64,000 nt of DNA from Xanthostigma xanthostigma (GCA_963575645.1 OY754469.1:37592753-37656752), one strand, 5' to 3'; shown: positions 43,874 to 54,147, counted from the first letter of the stretch. Program-made: numbers and translations. Notes: generated from the sequence alone by a model not told the origin.

Positions 43874-44375
43874 TAGGCTTGAGTAACTCAGATCTGAACC
43901 GGTTCAAAGAGCCGACTCCGACAGAAGATCCGTGAGAGCCGACTTACTTTTTTATGAGCCGACGGCTCAACGGATCCGCATAACTCAGTGAAACACTTAA
44001 CACACAGAAGCAATAAGATATTCTGTCAGCTCATATATGACTCATGCATCATATGTCTGGCTATGGTACACACTACGCACAGGCGGTACAATTATTACAG
44101 TGTTTTACTTAAGTCACAACTATTCTTGTATTGCATATTGTAATAATATGCTTTCTGTAACATAGCAAGTAGCAACCTGTAAAACCCCGCCTTATAATAT
44201 GTGAGTCAGTCACTGGCATAATATTACGTGATATGATTGACTCAACTAACTCAGTGGCTCAGTTGACTCGAATAACATATTCAGAACTCGGCTCTTTTTG
44301 AACCGGTTCAGGGAGCCGGCTCACATACGGGATCCAGATGCAGATCACTAAAAAGACCCGTTTAGCTCATCTCTA
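43874..44375. mobile_element. hAT MITE with 8-bp TSD CTAGTCAC
   Basis: The exact duplication CTAGTCAC lies at 43866-43873 and 44376-44383. Ends TAGGCTTGAGTAACTC and TAGCTCATCTCTA are imperfect TIRs. Subterminal GAACCGGTTCAAAGAGCCG and TTGAACCGGTTCAGGGAGCC are inverted counterparts with GAGCCGRCTC motifs. 502 bp, non-coding. The TSD length identifies the superfamily. Confidence 0.92.
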
Positions 44376-44383
44376 CTAGTCAC

Positions 44384-45349
44384 AGTGATTTTTTCATCGT
44401 GAAATTATTTATTCTTCTCAACTCTATTTCTTTCTATACCGGTGAGTGACTGCGAGTGAGAGAGTCACTTCTACCGAGCGTCAGATAAAAAAGTACATTT
44501 TTAATAACATTTTTGGGCATTGATTTGGACGTAAATGGTTTTTTCTGGGCAATAATTACACAACAATCGATAGCACTGGTCAATCGTTCGAATACATTTT
44601 CGTCTAGTAATATCACGCACCACCGATTGTTTCAATTTAACGGTATGAAGAGTTTGTGTAATAGGGGTTATATGCACCCCAATATATAAGGGTTGGCCTG
44701 CAATGATTTTTATCCGATAATCGCCAAATAGCACTTTTAGAATATGGTTAAAAAATAGGGGGTCAGCTTTCCAAATAGACAAATACGCAATCAGATAAAA
44801 CCCATTAAATTATTTGTGGCTGTTACTCTAATGACGTTTTGAATTTCAAAATGTCATTCTGTCAATACATTTGCACTGTGGGCCAAAATCGAAAAAATTA
44901 TAAATACTTTTTTTGATTTGAAAAAAGTAACTACATTGACAATATTACAGGCTGTCTCAGAACGGATTGTATTTTAGTTTTCGAAATATTTCGGCAACCA
45001 TTTTAGGGAGTAAATCTAACTGAACGTCTTTAAATTTTTTGAGGGAGTATAAAGTTAATAATTAAATAAAAAAAAATATTTATCGACGACATATGTTTGA
45101 AAAACAATAAAATACTTTTTTGGTGTGTTCCGTAATAATAGAAGTATTTAAATAATGCATCAAGATAGAAGTATCTATTAATTAAGTTAACCATTTTAAA
45201 TAAATACAGGTAGGATATAGGAATATATCACGTACAGGTCGTGATACCTGCTTCGTTAATTAGATATGTATCTTTTAATTACAGTCAGGGTTGTAATGCA
45301 GACGTTACGGCGGATACATAACACTGCGTTCTTATCCAAAGAAATAAAA
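44384..45349. other. Unassigned stretch with a 93-codon minus-strand frame
   Basis: The frame 44501-44782 (-) has mixed composition (for example KLKQSVVRDITRRKCIRTID) and is less AT-biased than chance frames nearby, but I do not recognise it. It could be a retroelement or transposase shard. Confidence 0.3.
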
Positions 45350-45535
45350 CCAAATATCATTGTTGATCTGACCCATAAACTTTTTGCGAAAAGTTTAAAT
45401 TATATTTTTTTATGAACTTCTCTCGCGACAAGCTTTTAGGTCAGGTCAACAATATTAAAATGATTTTGTTTAAATACTTGTAATTTTCTTCGTTTGAATA
45501 CATTTTAATAAAAGCTTGTTTTAAAAGGTTTTTTA
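45350..45535 (+). repeat. Segment shared with 62.08-62.20 kb
   Basis: GTTGATCTGACC and GGTCAGGTCAACAA flank the first half. TTTTAATAAAAGCTTGTTTT and the preceding ATTTTCTTCGTTT are shared with 62079-62205. Confidence 0.6.
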
Positions 45536-45544
45536 CGGCTAGTA

Positions 45545-46449
45545 AAGGGTGTTTTTTTTGGAGGTTTGGTTTTGAAATTGGCAACACCGTTTCAAGTGAC
45601 AGTTAATTTGACAGTTGACAGATGATTTGTGGTCAGTATGTTTTGCCATTTCCCCATGAATAGACTTACATCAGTACAACGCTTGCAAATTGTGCAAATT
45701 TATTTTGAAAATTATGGTTCAGTTTGCCAAACTAACCGTGCGCTACGTCCATTTTACGGTCGACATAATCGTCCATCCGAGCAAGTTATTCGGAAAACCA
45801 TGGATCGTTTTCGAACTACGCATACTCTAGTTGATAATACGCATCCACAAAGACGCCATACAGTGCGCACAGAACATGCCATTGCTACTGTGGTGCGTAG
45901 TGTTGAGGAGGACCCGAATGAGTCGATACGCCGTCGTGTACAGCAATTGGGACTGTGCCCATCCACGTTGTGGAAGATTTTGCGAAAAGATCTTGGCTTA
46001 CAAGCTTACAAGATCCAGCTTGTGCAAGAGTTAAAGCCGCGTGACCATTATGCGCGCCGTCGTTCGGTGAATGGGCCGAAAACAATATTCAGCTTGATCC
46101 TCTTTTTCAACGCAAAATTTTGATCTCACACCTATGGATTACTTTCTTTGGGGATACGTGAAGTCACTAGTCTACGCCGATAAACCACAGACGTTGGATC
46201 ACTTGGAAGTCAACATTCGCCGCGCTATTGGCGATATACGGCCCCAGATGCTCGATAAAGTGATCGAAAATTGGACTTCCCGATTGCGCTTCATTCAAGC
46301 CAGCCGTGGCGCCCATATGCCCGAAATCATATTTAAACATAAATGGCATAAAATTATATTTTAAACAAAGCCAACAACGTGGCCAGCAACCTTATTTTTA
46401 CGTGTTTTATTTCATTTTAAAGTTGTATACCTCTAAAAAAAACACCCAT
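45545..46449 (+). mobile_element. Tc1/mariner-superfamily transposon, internally deleted
   Basis: TIRs AAGGGTGTTTTTTTTGGAGG and CCTCTAAAAAAAACACCCAT are flanked by TA (45543-45544, 46450-46451), 905 bp. The two remaining coding blocks match the start and the end of one transposase, with the middle missing. A full element would be several hundred bp longer. It can be mobilised only in trans, if at all. Confidence 0.9.
45638..46364 (+). pseudogene. Tc1/mariner-like transposase, DDE core deleted
   Basis: The first block from the ATG at 45638 encodes an N-terminal helix-turn-helix DNA-binding region: RLTSVQRLQIVQIYFENYG, then PSEQVIRKTMDRFR, then STLWKILRKDLGLQAYKIQL, which leads to the usual linker. 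The frame breaks at about 46070. The continuing sense (EWAENN, LFQRKILIS) is in another frame and ends at about 46127. A second block at 46134-46364 gives the C terminus MDYFLWGYVKSLVY, with the Asp that is the third catalytic residue in mariner-type enzymes, then NWTSRLRFIQASRGAHM. The stretch holding the first two catalytic Asp residues, roughly 150 residues in the family, is absent. Non-functional. Confidence 0.88.
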
Positions 46450-46747
46450 TATTTAACGCGACGACAAATTAATCTAAATTAGGGACTAAAAAAAAATAAA
46501 TTGGGTAGTAAAAATAGGAGGATAGTATTAAGTAAAAAGTGGCAGCATAATAATCAGTTGTAAGCTTTGTTTTAATTTAAACTGGCATTGAGTTTTTGTT
46601 TTGGTAACTGAATTGTTAAGCGGAAATTTGACGGCGGATGAAAAATAGAAAATGGACATTCCTAAATTATACAATTGAGATTCTGTCATATCTTTAAAGC
46701 TATAGTCAGATTATAAACAAAGAAACAATATTCAGAACCGTAATATA

Positions 46748-46918
46748 AAAACGCTATCGCATCGACACGACCCCGTAATTGTTTTTTAAAGAACTCACCC
46801 CAAACGTCCTCCCCTTTTTACTGCGCAAAAAAAAACGCCATCGCATCGACACGACCCCGTAATAGTTTTTTTAAATAACTCCCCCAAGCCCCCCCACTTT
46901 TCACTGCGCAAAAAATCA
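46748..46918. repeat. 82-84-bp minisatellite, block 1 (2 units)
   Basis: Units start CGCTATCGCATCGACACGAC and CGCCATCGCATCGACACGAC, 84 bp apart, each followed by CCCCGTAAT, a T-run, AACTC, a C-rich patch and ACTGCGCAAAA. The same unit recurs at 47865-48114. Confidence 0.9.
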
Positions 46919-47778
46919 AAAATCAAACTGCACGGTACGTCTACCACAGGCTGTTACCTAAAAAGTTCCACAGTGTGCTGACTATCCTGACTGCTGCATC
47001 AGCTTATGGTTATCAGATTATTATATTATCGATACTATATAAGTATGCATAATTTCAAAGTAATAGATCAAGAGGAAGTGATTCAAAATCGACTTGCCAG
47101 ATTTGGCTCATATTGACTGACTGACAAAACATGTGAAGATGAATAAAGCTTGTTTTATCCATTCTCACAGAACGTATTCCCGCCCATTTTTAAACTCAAA
47201 ACAAAACGAATGCTCTGAAGATGGTTAACTCGTCCTTCCTCGGAGCTCGCCGAGAATGTCCGAATTCCTCTAGAATCTAGATGCTAAGTCCGAACGCAGG
47301 GCTGACATCTTTCAAAACATATAAATGTTATATTCGAACGCATTAGAGTGCGTGGATCGACGTGAGCGCAAAATCGAACGTACCCTTGGGTAATTCGTAA
47401 ATGTCACACTGAATTTCGATTACGTCACTGAAAATGGAACGCGGGGGCAAATTATATCGCATTTCAATGACAATGGATTACGTGAAAATATCAGACACAA
47501 CTACTTGTTGCGCCCCGACTCAAAAGCAATAAAAACTGATTAACGTTTTGCCGACCAGTCTCTGCATACGCTGGAGCTATTTATATCTATTTTATAACCC
47601 AAATTATATTTCAACTGGCAACTGTTTTAATGGATTTTATTTTACGATATTTCAGCTTTTAAAACGGACCGTTGCAGTGAGAAGGCCTAATTAAATCTTT
47701 ATTACTGTTTCAGTGGATACATACCGGTTACGCAATCGAATTTAGGGCTCATTCACAAATTGATTCCGCGCGTTTTCA
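46919..47778. other. Unassigned stretch between minisatellite blocks
   Basis: No gene. 47340-47480 is GC-richer. Nothing repeated was found. Confidence 0.4.
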
Positions 47779-48170
47779 TCCCCCGACAAAATATCCTACG
47801 GACAAAATATCCCCCAGCAAAATATCCCCGACAAAATATCCTATCAGCAAAACTGGTCATTGTTTTTTAAAGAACTCCCCCCAAACGCCTTTCCTTTTTC
47901 ACAGCGCAAAACAAACGCCATCGCATCGACACGACCCCGTAATTGTTTTTAAAGAACTCTCCCAAACGTCTTCCCATTTTCACTGCGCCAAAAAAAAACG
48001 CCATCGCCTCGACACGATCCCGTAATTGTTTTTTAAAGAACTCTCCCAAACGTCTTCCCATTTTCACTGCGCAAAAAAAACGCCATCGCATCGACACGAC
48101 CCCGTAATTGTTTTTATGTCGGGGTATATTTTGCCTGTAGGATATTTAGTCAAAATTATATTTTGTCGGA
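47779..48170. mobile_element. Element with inverted GACAAAATATCC ends enclosing minisatellite block 2
   Basis: The left end CCCCCGACAAAATATCCTAC has several further GACAAAATATCC or GCAAAATATCC copies. The right end, GTAGGATATTTAGTC and ATATTTTGTCGG, is the complement. Between them lie three units of about 82-84 bp (47865-48114), phased at about 47920, 48003 and 48085. The minus-strand frame 47867-48097 reads the array as a repeating peptide (MRWRFFCAVK, GRRLGEFF), interrupted by unit-length shifts. I take that as incidental. Confidence 0.7.
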
Positions 48171-48278
48171 AGATCAAGATGTGCATTACACACAAATTAC
48201 CAGAGTTTGATATGTTCCATTTTTTCTAAATCTTGGTTTCCGAACTTTTAGCTCGTGATCCATCGGTATGTCTACATG

Positions 48279-48498
48279 CGTTTCGTCTACAACAGCTGCG
48301 GTAGGCATTTTTGAAGGCGTTGTAGCATCGGACTAAGTGTCCTTCTACGACTGCCGAGCGGAACGACCAATCAGAGAATAGGGAACTACGATCGAGCACT
48401 AAAGGAGTGAGAACACCAGTGAACCGCCTAGAAGGACATTTCGCTCGCTGCCACATCGAATTTGATAATGTGTACTACAGTAATTGTAGACGAAACGT
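48279..48498. mobile_element. Small MITE with GCGTTTCGTCTACAA ends
   Basis: GCGTTTCGTCTACAA and TTGTAGACGAAACGT are inverted. Inner GTGTCCTTCTA and TAGAAGGACAT are also inverted. About 220 bp and GC-richer than the flanks. Harbinger-like in appearance. Confidence 0.7.
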
Positions 48499-48524
48499 CA
48501 AATAGAAATAATTAATAGTTTTTT

Positions 48525-48629
48525 TAAATAGGTATTTTTGGCTTTTAAAAAAAATATGAAGGCTTTTAGAGCAAAATGTCCGGCCTAATACAGCGCTGGC
48601 TTTTGTATATTAGGGCCTGGCAACCCTGC
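48525..48629. mobile_element. Element H, right-end fragment
   Basis: GGTATTTTTGGCTTTTAAAA, AAATGTCCGGCC, then GGGCCTGGCAACCCTGC. Matches 29348-29398 and supplies the opposite terminus of the family whose left end is at 28651. Confidence 0.55.
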
Positions 48630-49035
48630 TTCCAAAACAACTATTTGGCTTGTATGAGACAGAGAAAATTAAATGAGATTATAATCGAAGTTACACTGTA
48701 TCTGGCCATATACAACGTTGTATTTTAGCAATTATTTTATAACAACTATTAGGGAGTTGCCGCTCGTGCGTTTACCATCGGATAATCCTGGCAAACTAAT
48801 TAATTAAAAAAATCGTTAAGCTTTTAAACGAATTAAACGTTAATAAGTACATATTCTTGTGTAATTAATTTACATTTATGTAACTTGTACATATTATTAG
48901 TGCAAATATGTGCACGCACGTTGTGACCTTAAAGCAAAATTACTTATGTCAAATTTTTGGATATTTTCTACATCGCCAAACTGAATTCTCACTTAGTCGT
49001 TCAACCCCTTCGGTCCTGGACATACTAAGTATTCT
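48630..49035. other. Unassigned AT-rich stretch
   Basis: Nothing recognised. Confidence 0.4.
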
Positions 49036-49473
49036 AAAAGCTGCTGCAACGAGGCTAGAAACGCAGCTAGGAGTTCTGCCAGCCGGTAGGCTGGGTACGA
49101 AGCTAGAAATGACGTCACTGCAAGCTGCCTTGCTAGCTCCGAAGATAGGTTTTAAAACTAGAACAGGGGCTATTTTTCCTGCTAGGTATGAGCAACAACC
49201 AATCAAGAAGCAGTATCTTGTCACGTGGGTACTTGAATAAACGCCCACAAACCAACATGGCGTCAATCTGCTCAGAGTCAGACACAACAGACGCGTTTTG
49301 CTCTGTGTTTATATTCGAACTGTCACTGCGCGCACACCAGATCCATCCACAAAACAAGCTTGAAAAGTAGTTTCGTGTGAAGCGAGCACAATATAACAGC
49401 AATCAAGAAAACCAGCGCTAGAAAATCTAATAAGGAATCTAGCAGCGTTTCTAGCCTCGTGTGCAGCGGCCTT
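49036..49473. mobile_element. AAGGCCGCTGC-family TIR element, copy 2
   Basis: The left end AAAGCTGCTGCAACGAGGCT is degraded. The right end AGCCTCGTGTGCAGCGGCCT is intact. The interior shares TCTTGTCACGTGGGTACTTG, AAACGCCCACAAACCAACAT and GTTTATATTCGAACTGTCAC with copies at 7.3 and 63.3 kb. 438 bp. Short frames on both strands are not conserved between copies. Confidence 0.82.
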
Positions 49474-49910
49474 TACGCATGTAATTTAAGTCAGCGTAAT
49501 TAAATATCAAATATAAATATTTCATTGTGCTCATTGGGTGGATAGAAATATCGAGTCAAGTGTTGACCGCAGTCATAGATTCACGCAAAGCAGTATAACT
49601 TACATATTTTCATGATGTAAATTATTTTTCATGTGAGGATATTTGTTTTAATTTTATGATGTTAACTTTACTAATTATAATTAAAAAGTAATTAAATATC
49701 GTATGCTAGTGATTACCGTAAAAAAAAATTTTTTCTGATCTATTATCCATTTCAATGGATATAGGATTTTCCAAAATTTTGTAAATGCTAATAAGTTTTT
49801 CACTGAATATACCATAATAAGCCCAACACCTTAAAAAATATTTTATGTTTCAAAAATATAAAATTCAGGTCCAAAGAGGTTAAGTGGTATTATATATATT
49901 TTACTGTATA
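49474..49910. other. Unassigned AT-rich stretch
   Basis: Nothing recognised. Confidence 0.4.
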
Positions 49911-50102
49911 CCGGGTGTTCAAAAAGTCACGCAACGCCTGAATATCTCAGAGATTAAGTTTTTTTGAAAAATGTTACTAATTAATTTTTGGGAGGAATTA
50001 TTGTGACCGAAAAATACATTACAACGAGTTGAGCAACTTTCATTCGCAACATTTTTCAAAAAAACTTAATCTCTGAGATATGCGGGACTTTTTGAACACC
50101 TG
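49911..50102. mobile_element. TA-flanked MITE, CCGGGTGTTCAAAAAGT family
   Basis: CCGGGTGTTCAAAAAGTCAC and GGGACTTTTTGAACACCTG are inverted. The inversion continues through CTCAGAGATTAAGTTTTTTT against AAAAAAACTTAATCTCTGAG. TA lies on both sides. 192 bp with arms of about 68 bp. Non-coding, Tc1/mariner-type. Confidence 0.9.
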
Positions 50103-50549
50103 TATAAAATTGTAACCGGATTCCTCTCTAGAATTTTCTTGCGGATTTTGTGGATATTTACACAGAGCGACAGAATAAATAACACTAATTGACCAGTGTA
50201 AATTATAAATCCAAATTAACAAACAAACAGACGACGTTGCCTCAGGGTTACAAATTATACATTAAAACCATTTTACAAATTAAAAACATATTCCCGCGCG
50301 TGTTTTAATCTATTATTGCTGTTGTATTATATAATTGTATGCATTTATCAATTTGAACAAATTTTCAATATTCCCCTTGGTTCCCTTCTTGTGTTACATA
50401 ATATAATATTGTGTATATGAATATATGCAGCTCTATCCCTCGGGATTCATGTGAATAAAACAGGGATGTCCTTACCTGCACACTTATGTTTAAAATTACT
50501 AAATAATTGAGACCGAACCACATGTCATCAATACTATAATAATATAATA
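50103..50549. other. Unassigned AT-rich stretch
   Basis: Nothing recognised. Confidence 0.4.
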
Positions 50550-50881
50550 CTAGGTTTCCCGCCCGGTTTCACCCAGGTGCAAAAGAACAAATGGGAGGGA
50601 GGGACATGAGTACGCACCTTCACCTTAGTTTACCGAGATGAATGTGTCCAAATTTCATGATTATCGGAGTTACCGTTCGAAAGTTTTTGTCGGAGGGACA
50701 AATTTAGAGTTATATTTTGTAACATTTTTCATTGATGCTCCGCTCCTATTGGTCGTAGCATAATATTATATAGCCTATAGCCTTCCTCGATAGATGGACT
50801 ATCCAACTAAAAAAAATCAATTCGAACCAGTAGTTCCTGAGATTAGCGCGTTCAACCAAACAAACAAACTCTTCAGCTTTA
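50550..50881 (-). mobile_element. Helitron, non-autonomous, 5' end lost
   Basis: Read on the minus strand it ends GGGTGAAACCGGGCGGGAAA, CCTAG before T, as expected of a Helitron 3' terminus (CTRR, insertion before T). The other side, with AACAAACAAACTCTTCAGCT on the plus strand, is the 5' region of a Helitron group I associate with Lepidoptera. The terminal TC is gone because the long-TIR element at 50886 starts there. No Rep/helicase frame. Confidence 0.65.
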
Positions 50882-50885
50882 TATA

Positions 50886-51889
50886 TGTTACGCTCAAAGA
50901 TCGAAAACGCTCAGTGAGCGGAAAAATAGCTCACAACGCGTTGTGGTCACAGTAAAACATCCACATGGCGAAATTCGTGTTATGGCTCTAATGAAAACGC
51001 GCACGACGCGTTGTGGCAATCACAGAAAGACCAAATAGCGAAATTCGTGTCGTGGCTGACATGCTATTCGATCTCAACGCGTTGTGGCAATGAAGAAAAG
51101 TCATGACGCGTTCTGAGCATTCATTGTTTTAACCATATCACGACGGACAAGAATATAAAATGCAACTCAAAATGCCCCAGTAATAGTTCCTGTAAAAATA
51201 AATAGCAATCTAATACTTATTTTTCACAATTATAGTAATTTCTAATATAAGTAATTAATTTAAGTACCTACATTGTTGTTGTTTATTGGTGATCAATAAA
51301 CATTTATGTTTGTGTAAATATTTTTATTACTTGAAAGAATTTTAAATTGTCATAAAAAATTAAAACCCCTAATTATTTTAAGTGAATTATAAGTAATTTA
51401 CAAATGATTAATATTTTGTGTTCAGTAATTTATTACTTAATACGTTGATTTTTTTAAATATAAATTAATCTCAATAAATAACAAATATCGTTTTATTTTA
51501 ATTTATATAATTATATAACATATTTAATAATGACAAATACATTATGCAGTGATTTTATAAAATAAAAAATATTCCCTAAGGACATCTACCAAAACGTTTC
51601 CAGCCTAGGCCTAGTAGGATCCATATCGGAAAGTAGTGTGCGTCGTAATCAAATAATATTCCATACGCGTCATGGCTTTTCTTCATTGCCACAACGCGTT
51701 GAGATCGAATAGCATGTCAGCCACGACACGAATTTCGCTATTTGGTCTTTCTGTGATTGCCACAACGCGTCGTGCGCGTTTTCATTAGAGCCATAACACG
51801 AATTTTGCTATGTGGATGTTTTACTGTGACCACAACGCGTTGTGAGCTATTTTTCGCTCACTGAGCGTTTTCGATCTTTGAGCGTAACA
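50886..51889. mobile_element. 1-kb element with about 225-bp TIRs, TGTTACGCTC ends
   Basis: TGTTACGCTCAAAGATCGAA and TTCGATCTTTGAGCGTAACA are exact complements. Arms 50886-51111 and 51667-51889 are nearly identical. TATA flanks both ends (50882-50885 and 51890-51893). Each arm carries three ACGCGTTGTGG or ACGCGTYGTG blocks, each itself palindromic around CACAACGCGTTGTG. The 550-bp AT-rich core has no coding frame. Superfamily unknown; long TIRs with repeated internal motifs recall MULE or P-like elements. Confidence 0.88.
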
Positions 51890-51893
51890 TATA

Positions 51894-52508
51894 CAAGCGT
51901 TACATCCAGCCCTGGGTAATTCCCCAGTCGCGTCGATATCCCTACATAGTATGTCTCACATGTAGGTAGTACGACTCTATGAACACAACACCAGGTAGAG
52001 TATGTGTACGGGGAATTCCCAAACCGCATGTACTCGTGGATGCGATTGGGACTTGAATTTGTCACCGACAGCGATTTAATGACATGAGATTATACATACT
52101 ACATTATACCTGACATACAGCATGAAACAAAAGTCACTTTCCTCAACAAATTCAATTTTGATTTTCATACACAAACACACATCGTACTCAACTGTCAAAA
52201 GTTTCCATGTATGTACCGCAAGGTGGGCAAGAATGCCGAATCAATCGACCAATCGAAAATTATCGGTGGATTTTCCAGAATTCAGTGGCATAAATTTAGT
52301 GTCGTCCCATTTTTGGAGTTTACTGCTTAAGAAACAATTTTGAGTTATAAGGCCCGGTACATTTGTGAATAGAATAGAATAGATTTTTATTGTCAATTGG
52401 AAATAACAAATTTCATCTGACATGTCAGTACAAGTAAATTAAAATTTAAAGTTAATAAATTCGTTGATAGAATAGAATCCATTTGAAAGAGTAATAAAAT
52501 CAATTGGT
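51894..52508. other. Unassigned stretch
   Basis: 51895-52080 is GC-richer, without a recognised gene. 52370-52400 (GAATAGAATAGATTTTTATT) looks like a retrotransposon tail. Confidence 0.4.
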
Positions 52509-52727
52509 GAGGCGTTACGCTCCACCGCTTCAAGTGTGGCGTTACGCTCACCCGCTTCAAAAGAGACAAACATATATATTTGTATGATTTAAATTGCGAA
52601 ATAATGAGATGGAATACATTACACTTGTGTGATGCTAGACTAATCTTGTATTTAATATGTATAGAGACCAACATATATAATATCTGTAGGATTTAACGTG
52701 CGAAAGAATGAGACGGAATACATTACA
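52509..52727 (+). repeat. Two nested direct duplications
   Basis: GGCGTTACGCTCCACCGCTT at 52511 recurs 27 bp later as GGCGTTACGCTCACCCGCTT. Separately, a block of about 55 bp at 52569-52625 (GATTTAAATTGCGAAATAAT, GGAATACATTACAC) recurs at 52671-52727 with a few changes. Both lie in one repeat fragment. Confidence 0.8.
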
Positions 52728-53091
52728 CAGCGTATCTAAGGAGCGAACTCCAGTCGTGCGTCGAATCTGACACACACACTTTTTTTAAACGTTTTCTATA
52801 TTAATAAAAAAATTTAAAAGTGTGAACTTTTCAATAGGCTAGTTTAAACGTAGAAAAATTAAACGTAGAAAACATTCAGCGTGTGGTTGACTCGACTCTG
52901 TTGCGTCACGCCCACGGATCTGTCAAATTGAAAGCAAACAACGAGGAAGATAACGTATATACATATCTTTCTATATATAAAGAAATGCGATTGTCTTCTA
53001 CGTCATCAAAGGCGGACTATGTTCAACATTTTAAAAATATTTATTTCTTTAATTCGTTTGCAAGGATAATCATCTGTTTAGGTATAAGGAA
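52728..53091. other. Unassigned stretch
   Basis: The 91-codon plus-strand frame at 52883-53158 enters foldback C and has no recognisable motif. Confidence 0.4.
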
Positions 53092-53377
53092 AAAAATAAG
53101 TTCAAAAACTAAAACTCGACTACTGAAAAGTATGAAACAAGAAAATATTCTCACCTGAGGATAGCCGTGGTCATATGCCACCTACTCTAACAAAACATTA
53201 CATTTTAACAGTAGTAAGCGTTCATAAGTTCTAGGGCAAAGTGCATCACGCTATAAATCTAGAGGGGCCTCGTATATATGAGATGGCATTCGACCACGGC
53301 TATCGTCAGATGAGAATATTTTCTTGTTTCATACTTTTCAGTAGTCGGGTCTTAGTTTTTGAACTTATTTTTTATTT
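53092..53377. mobile_element. Foldback C, complete copy
   Basis: AAAATAAGTTCAAAAACTAA, ACTACTGAAAAGTATGAAAC, TATTCTCACCTGAGGATAGC, GTGGTC pair with GACCACGGCTATCGTCAGAT, GTTTCATACTTTTCAGTAGT, TTAGTTTTTGAACTTATTTT. The spacer of about 100 bp contains CTAGGGCAAAGTGCATCACG. Other copies: 13909 (left half), 41294 (fragment), 58985-59206 (right half). Just beyond the right end, TTGAACTTATTTTTTATTT is repeated at 53391-53410. Confidence 0.85.
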
Positions 53378-53867
53378 AAATAATTTTTTTTTGAACTTAT
53401 TTTTTATTTGTTTTCAATTTGTTCCCCTCTAGGAGCAAAATTAAAAAATAAATGTAGCCTATGTTACCCGAGCCATAATAACAAATCGATTAACACCGTT
53501 TTTATCAAAATCGGATAAATAGTTCAGGCGTTACGGTGGAACATCCGTAAATTCAAACATACAATATAAATATAGACTGATAAACTCATAACCCTTCCTT
53601 TTGGCTTCGCCGTAGTCGGGTAAAAATAGGCACTGTTTGAAATGATAAAATTACTCCCTGAAAAACATAATGTAATAACTAAACACAAATTAGAACTTGA
53701 CCACAAAATTAATTGGGATAATATAAAAATTTTAGATAATAAAACTAATTTTTTTTAAAGAAATATTTCGGAAATGTTACATATAAAATCAAATAAAAAT
53801 TCTCTCAATGCAATGAAAATTTAAAAATAAAATATATATAATATTATTTTGAAATAATATTTTGTTT
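53378..53867. other. Unassigned stretch with a repeat tail
   Basis: 53590-53630 (CCTTTTGGCTTCGCC, GTAGTCGGGTAAAAATAGG) resembles an insect repeat tail. The same words appear inverted at 58988. Otherwise AT-rich. Confidence 0.4.
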
Positions 53868-54147
53868 TTAATAATTTTTTCTTTCTTTTTAGGTACTCAC
53901 AATTATTTCCATGACTGTCTACTTAATAAAAAATTGTTTGTTATTATTTTTTCAATATTTCAATATTAAAAAATCTTTCCCGAATTTCATTAAAAATAAA
54001 TAGAAACTAAATATTAATTACGTTTTTTATATTTTTAGATCAGTTCTGAAGAAGATCCAAATCCGGATCGAAACGTTAATGTATTAATTATATATTTTTT
54101 TGTTAATATATTGTCTGAAAAATTGGTCGATAATTTTATTTATTGAT
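53868..54147 (+). mobile_element. Penelope-like unit with hammerhead-like core, longer 5' side
   Basis: Starts with TTTTTCTTTCTTTTTAGGTA and CATGACTGTCTACTTAATA, shared with the minus-strand copy at 54.9 kb. Then TTTTTAGATCAGTT, CTGAAGA at 54046-54052, one A, GATCC/GGATC, GAAAC and TTAATGTA, ending ATAATTTTATTTATTG. The core is identical to that at 12113. The two T-rich-AG tracts look like splice acceptors. Introns are known in Penelope elements, so a spliced precursor is possible. Confidence 0.72.

Noticed and set aside
44501..44782. Retroelement protein fragment
   Set aside because: Composition is plausible, but no motif could be named, so it was left as an unassigned frame.
47867..48097. 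Repetitive 76-codon minus-strand protein (MRWRFFCAVK, GRRLGEFF)
   Set aside because: Translation of an 82-84-bp minisatellite whose unit length is not consistently a multiple of three. Reading phase shifts between units, so no selection for protein is visible.
46748..48114. CRISPR array
   Set aside because: The repeats are directly abutting units of 82-84 bp without unique spacers, and the DNA is eukaryotic.
48908..49402. Overlapping 89-112-codon frames on both strands
   Set aside because: They lie in the AAGGCCGCTGC element, and the frames are not kept in the copy at 63302-63743.
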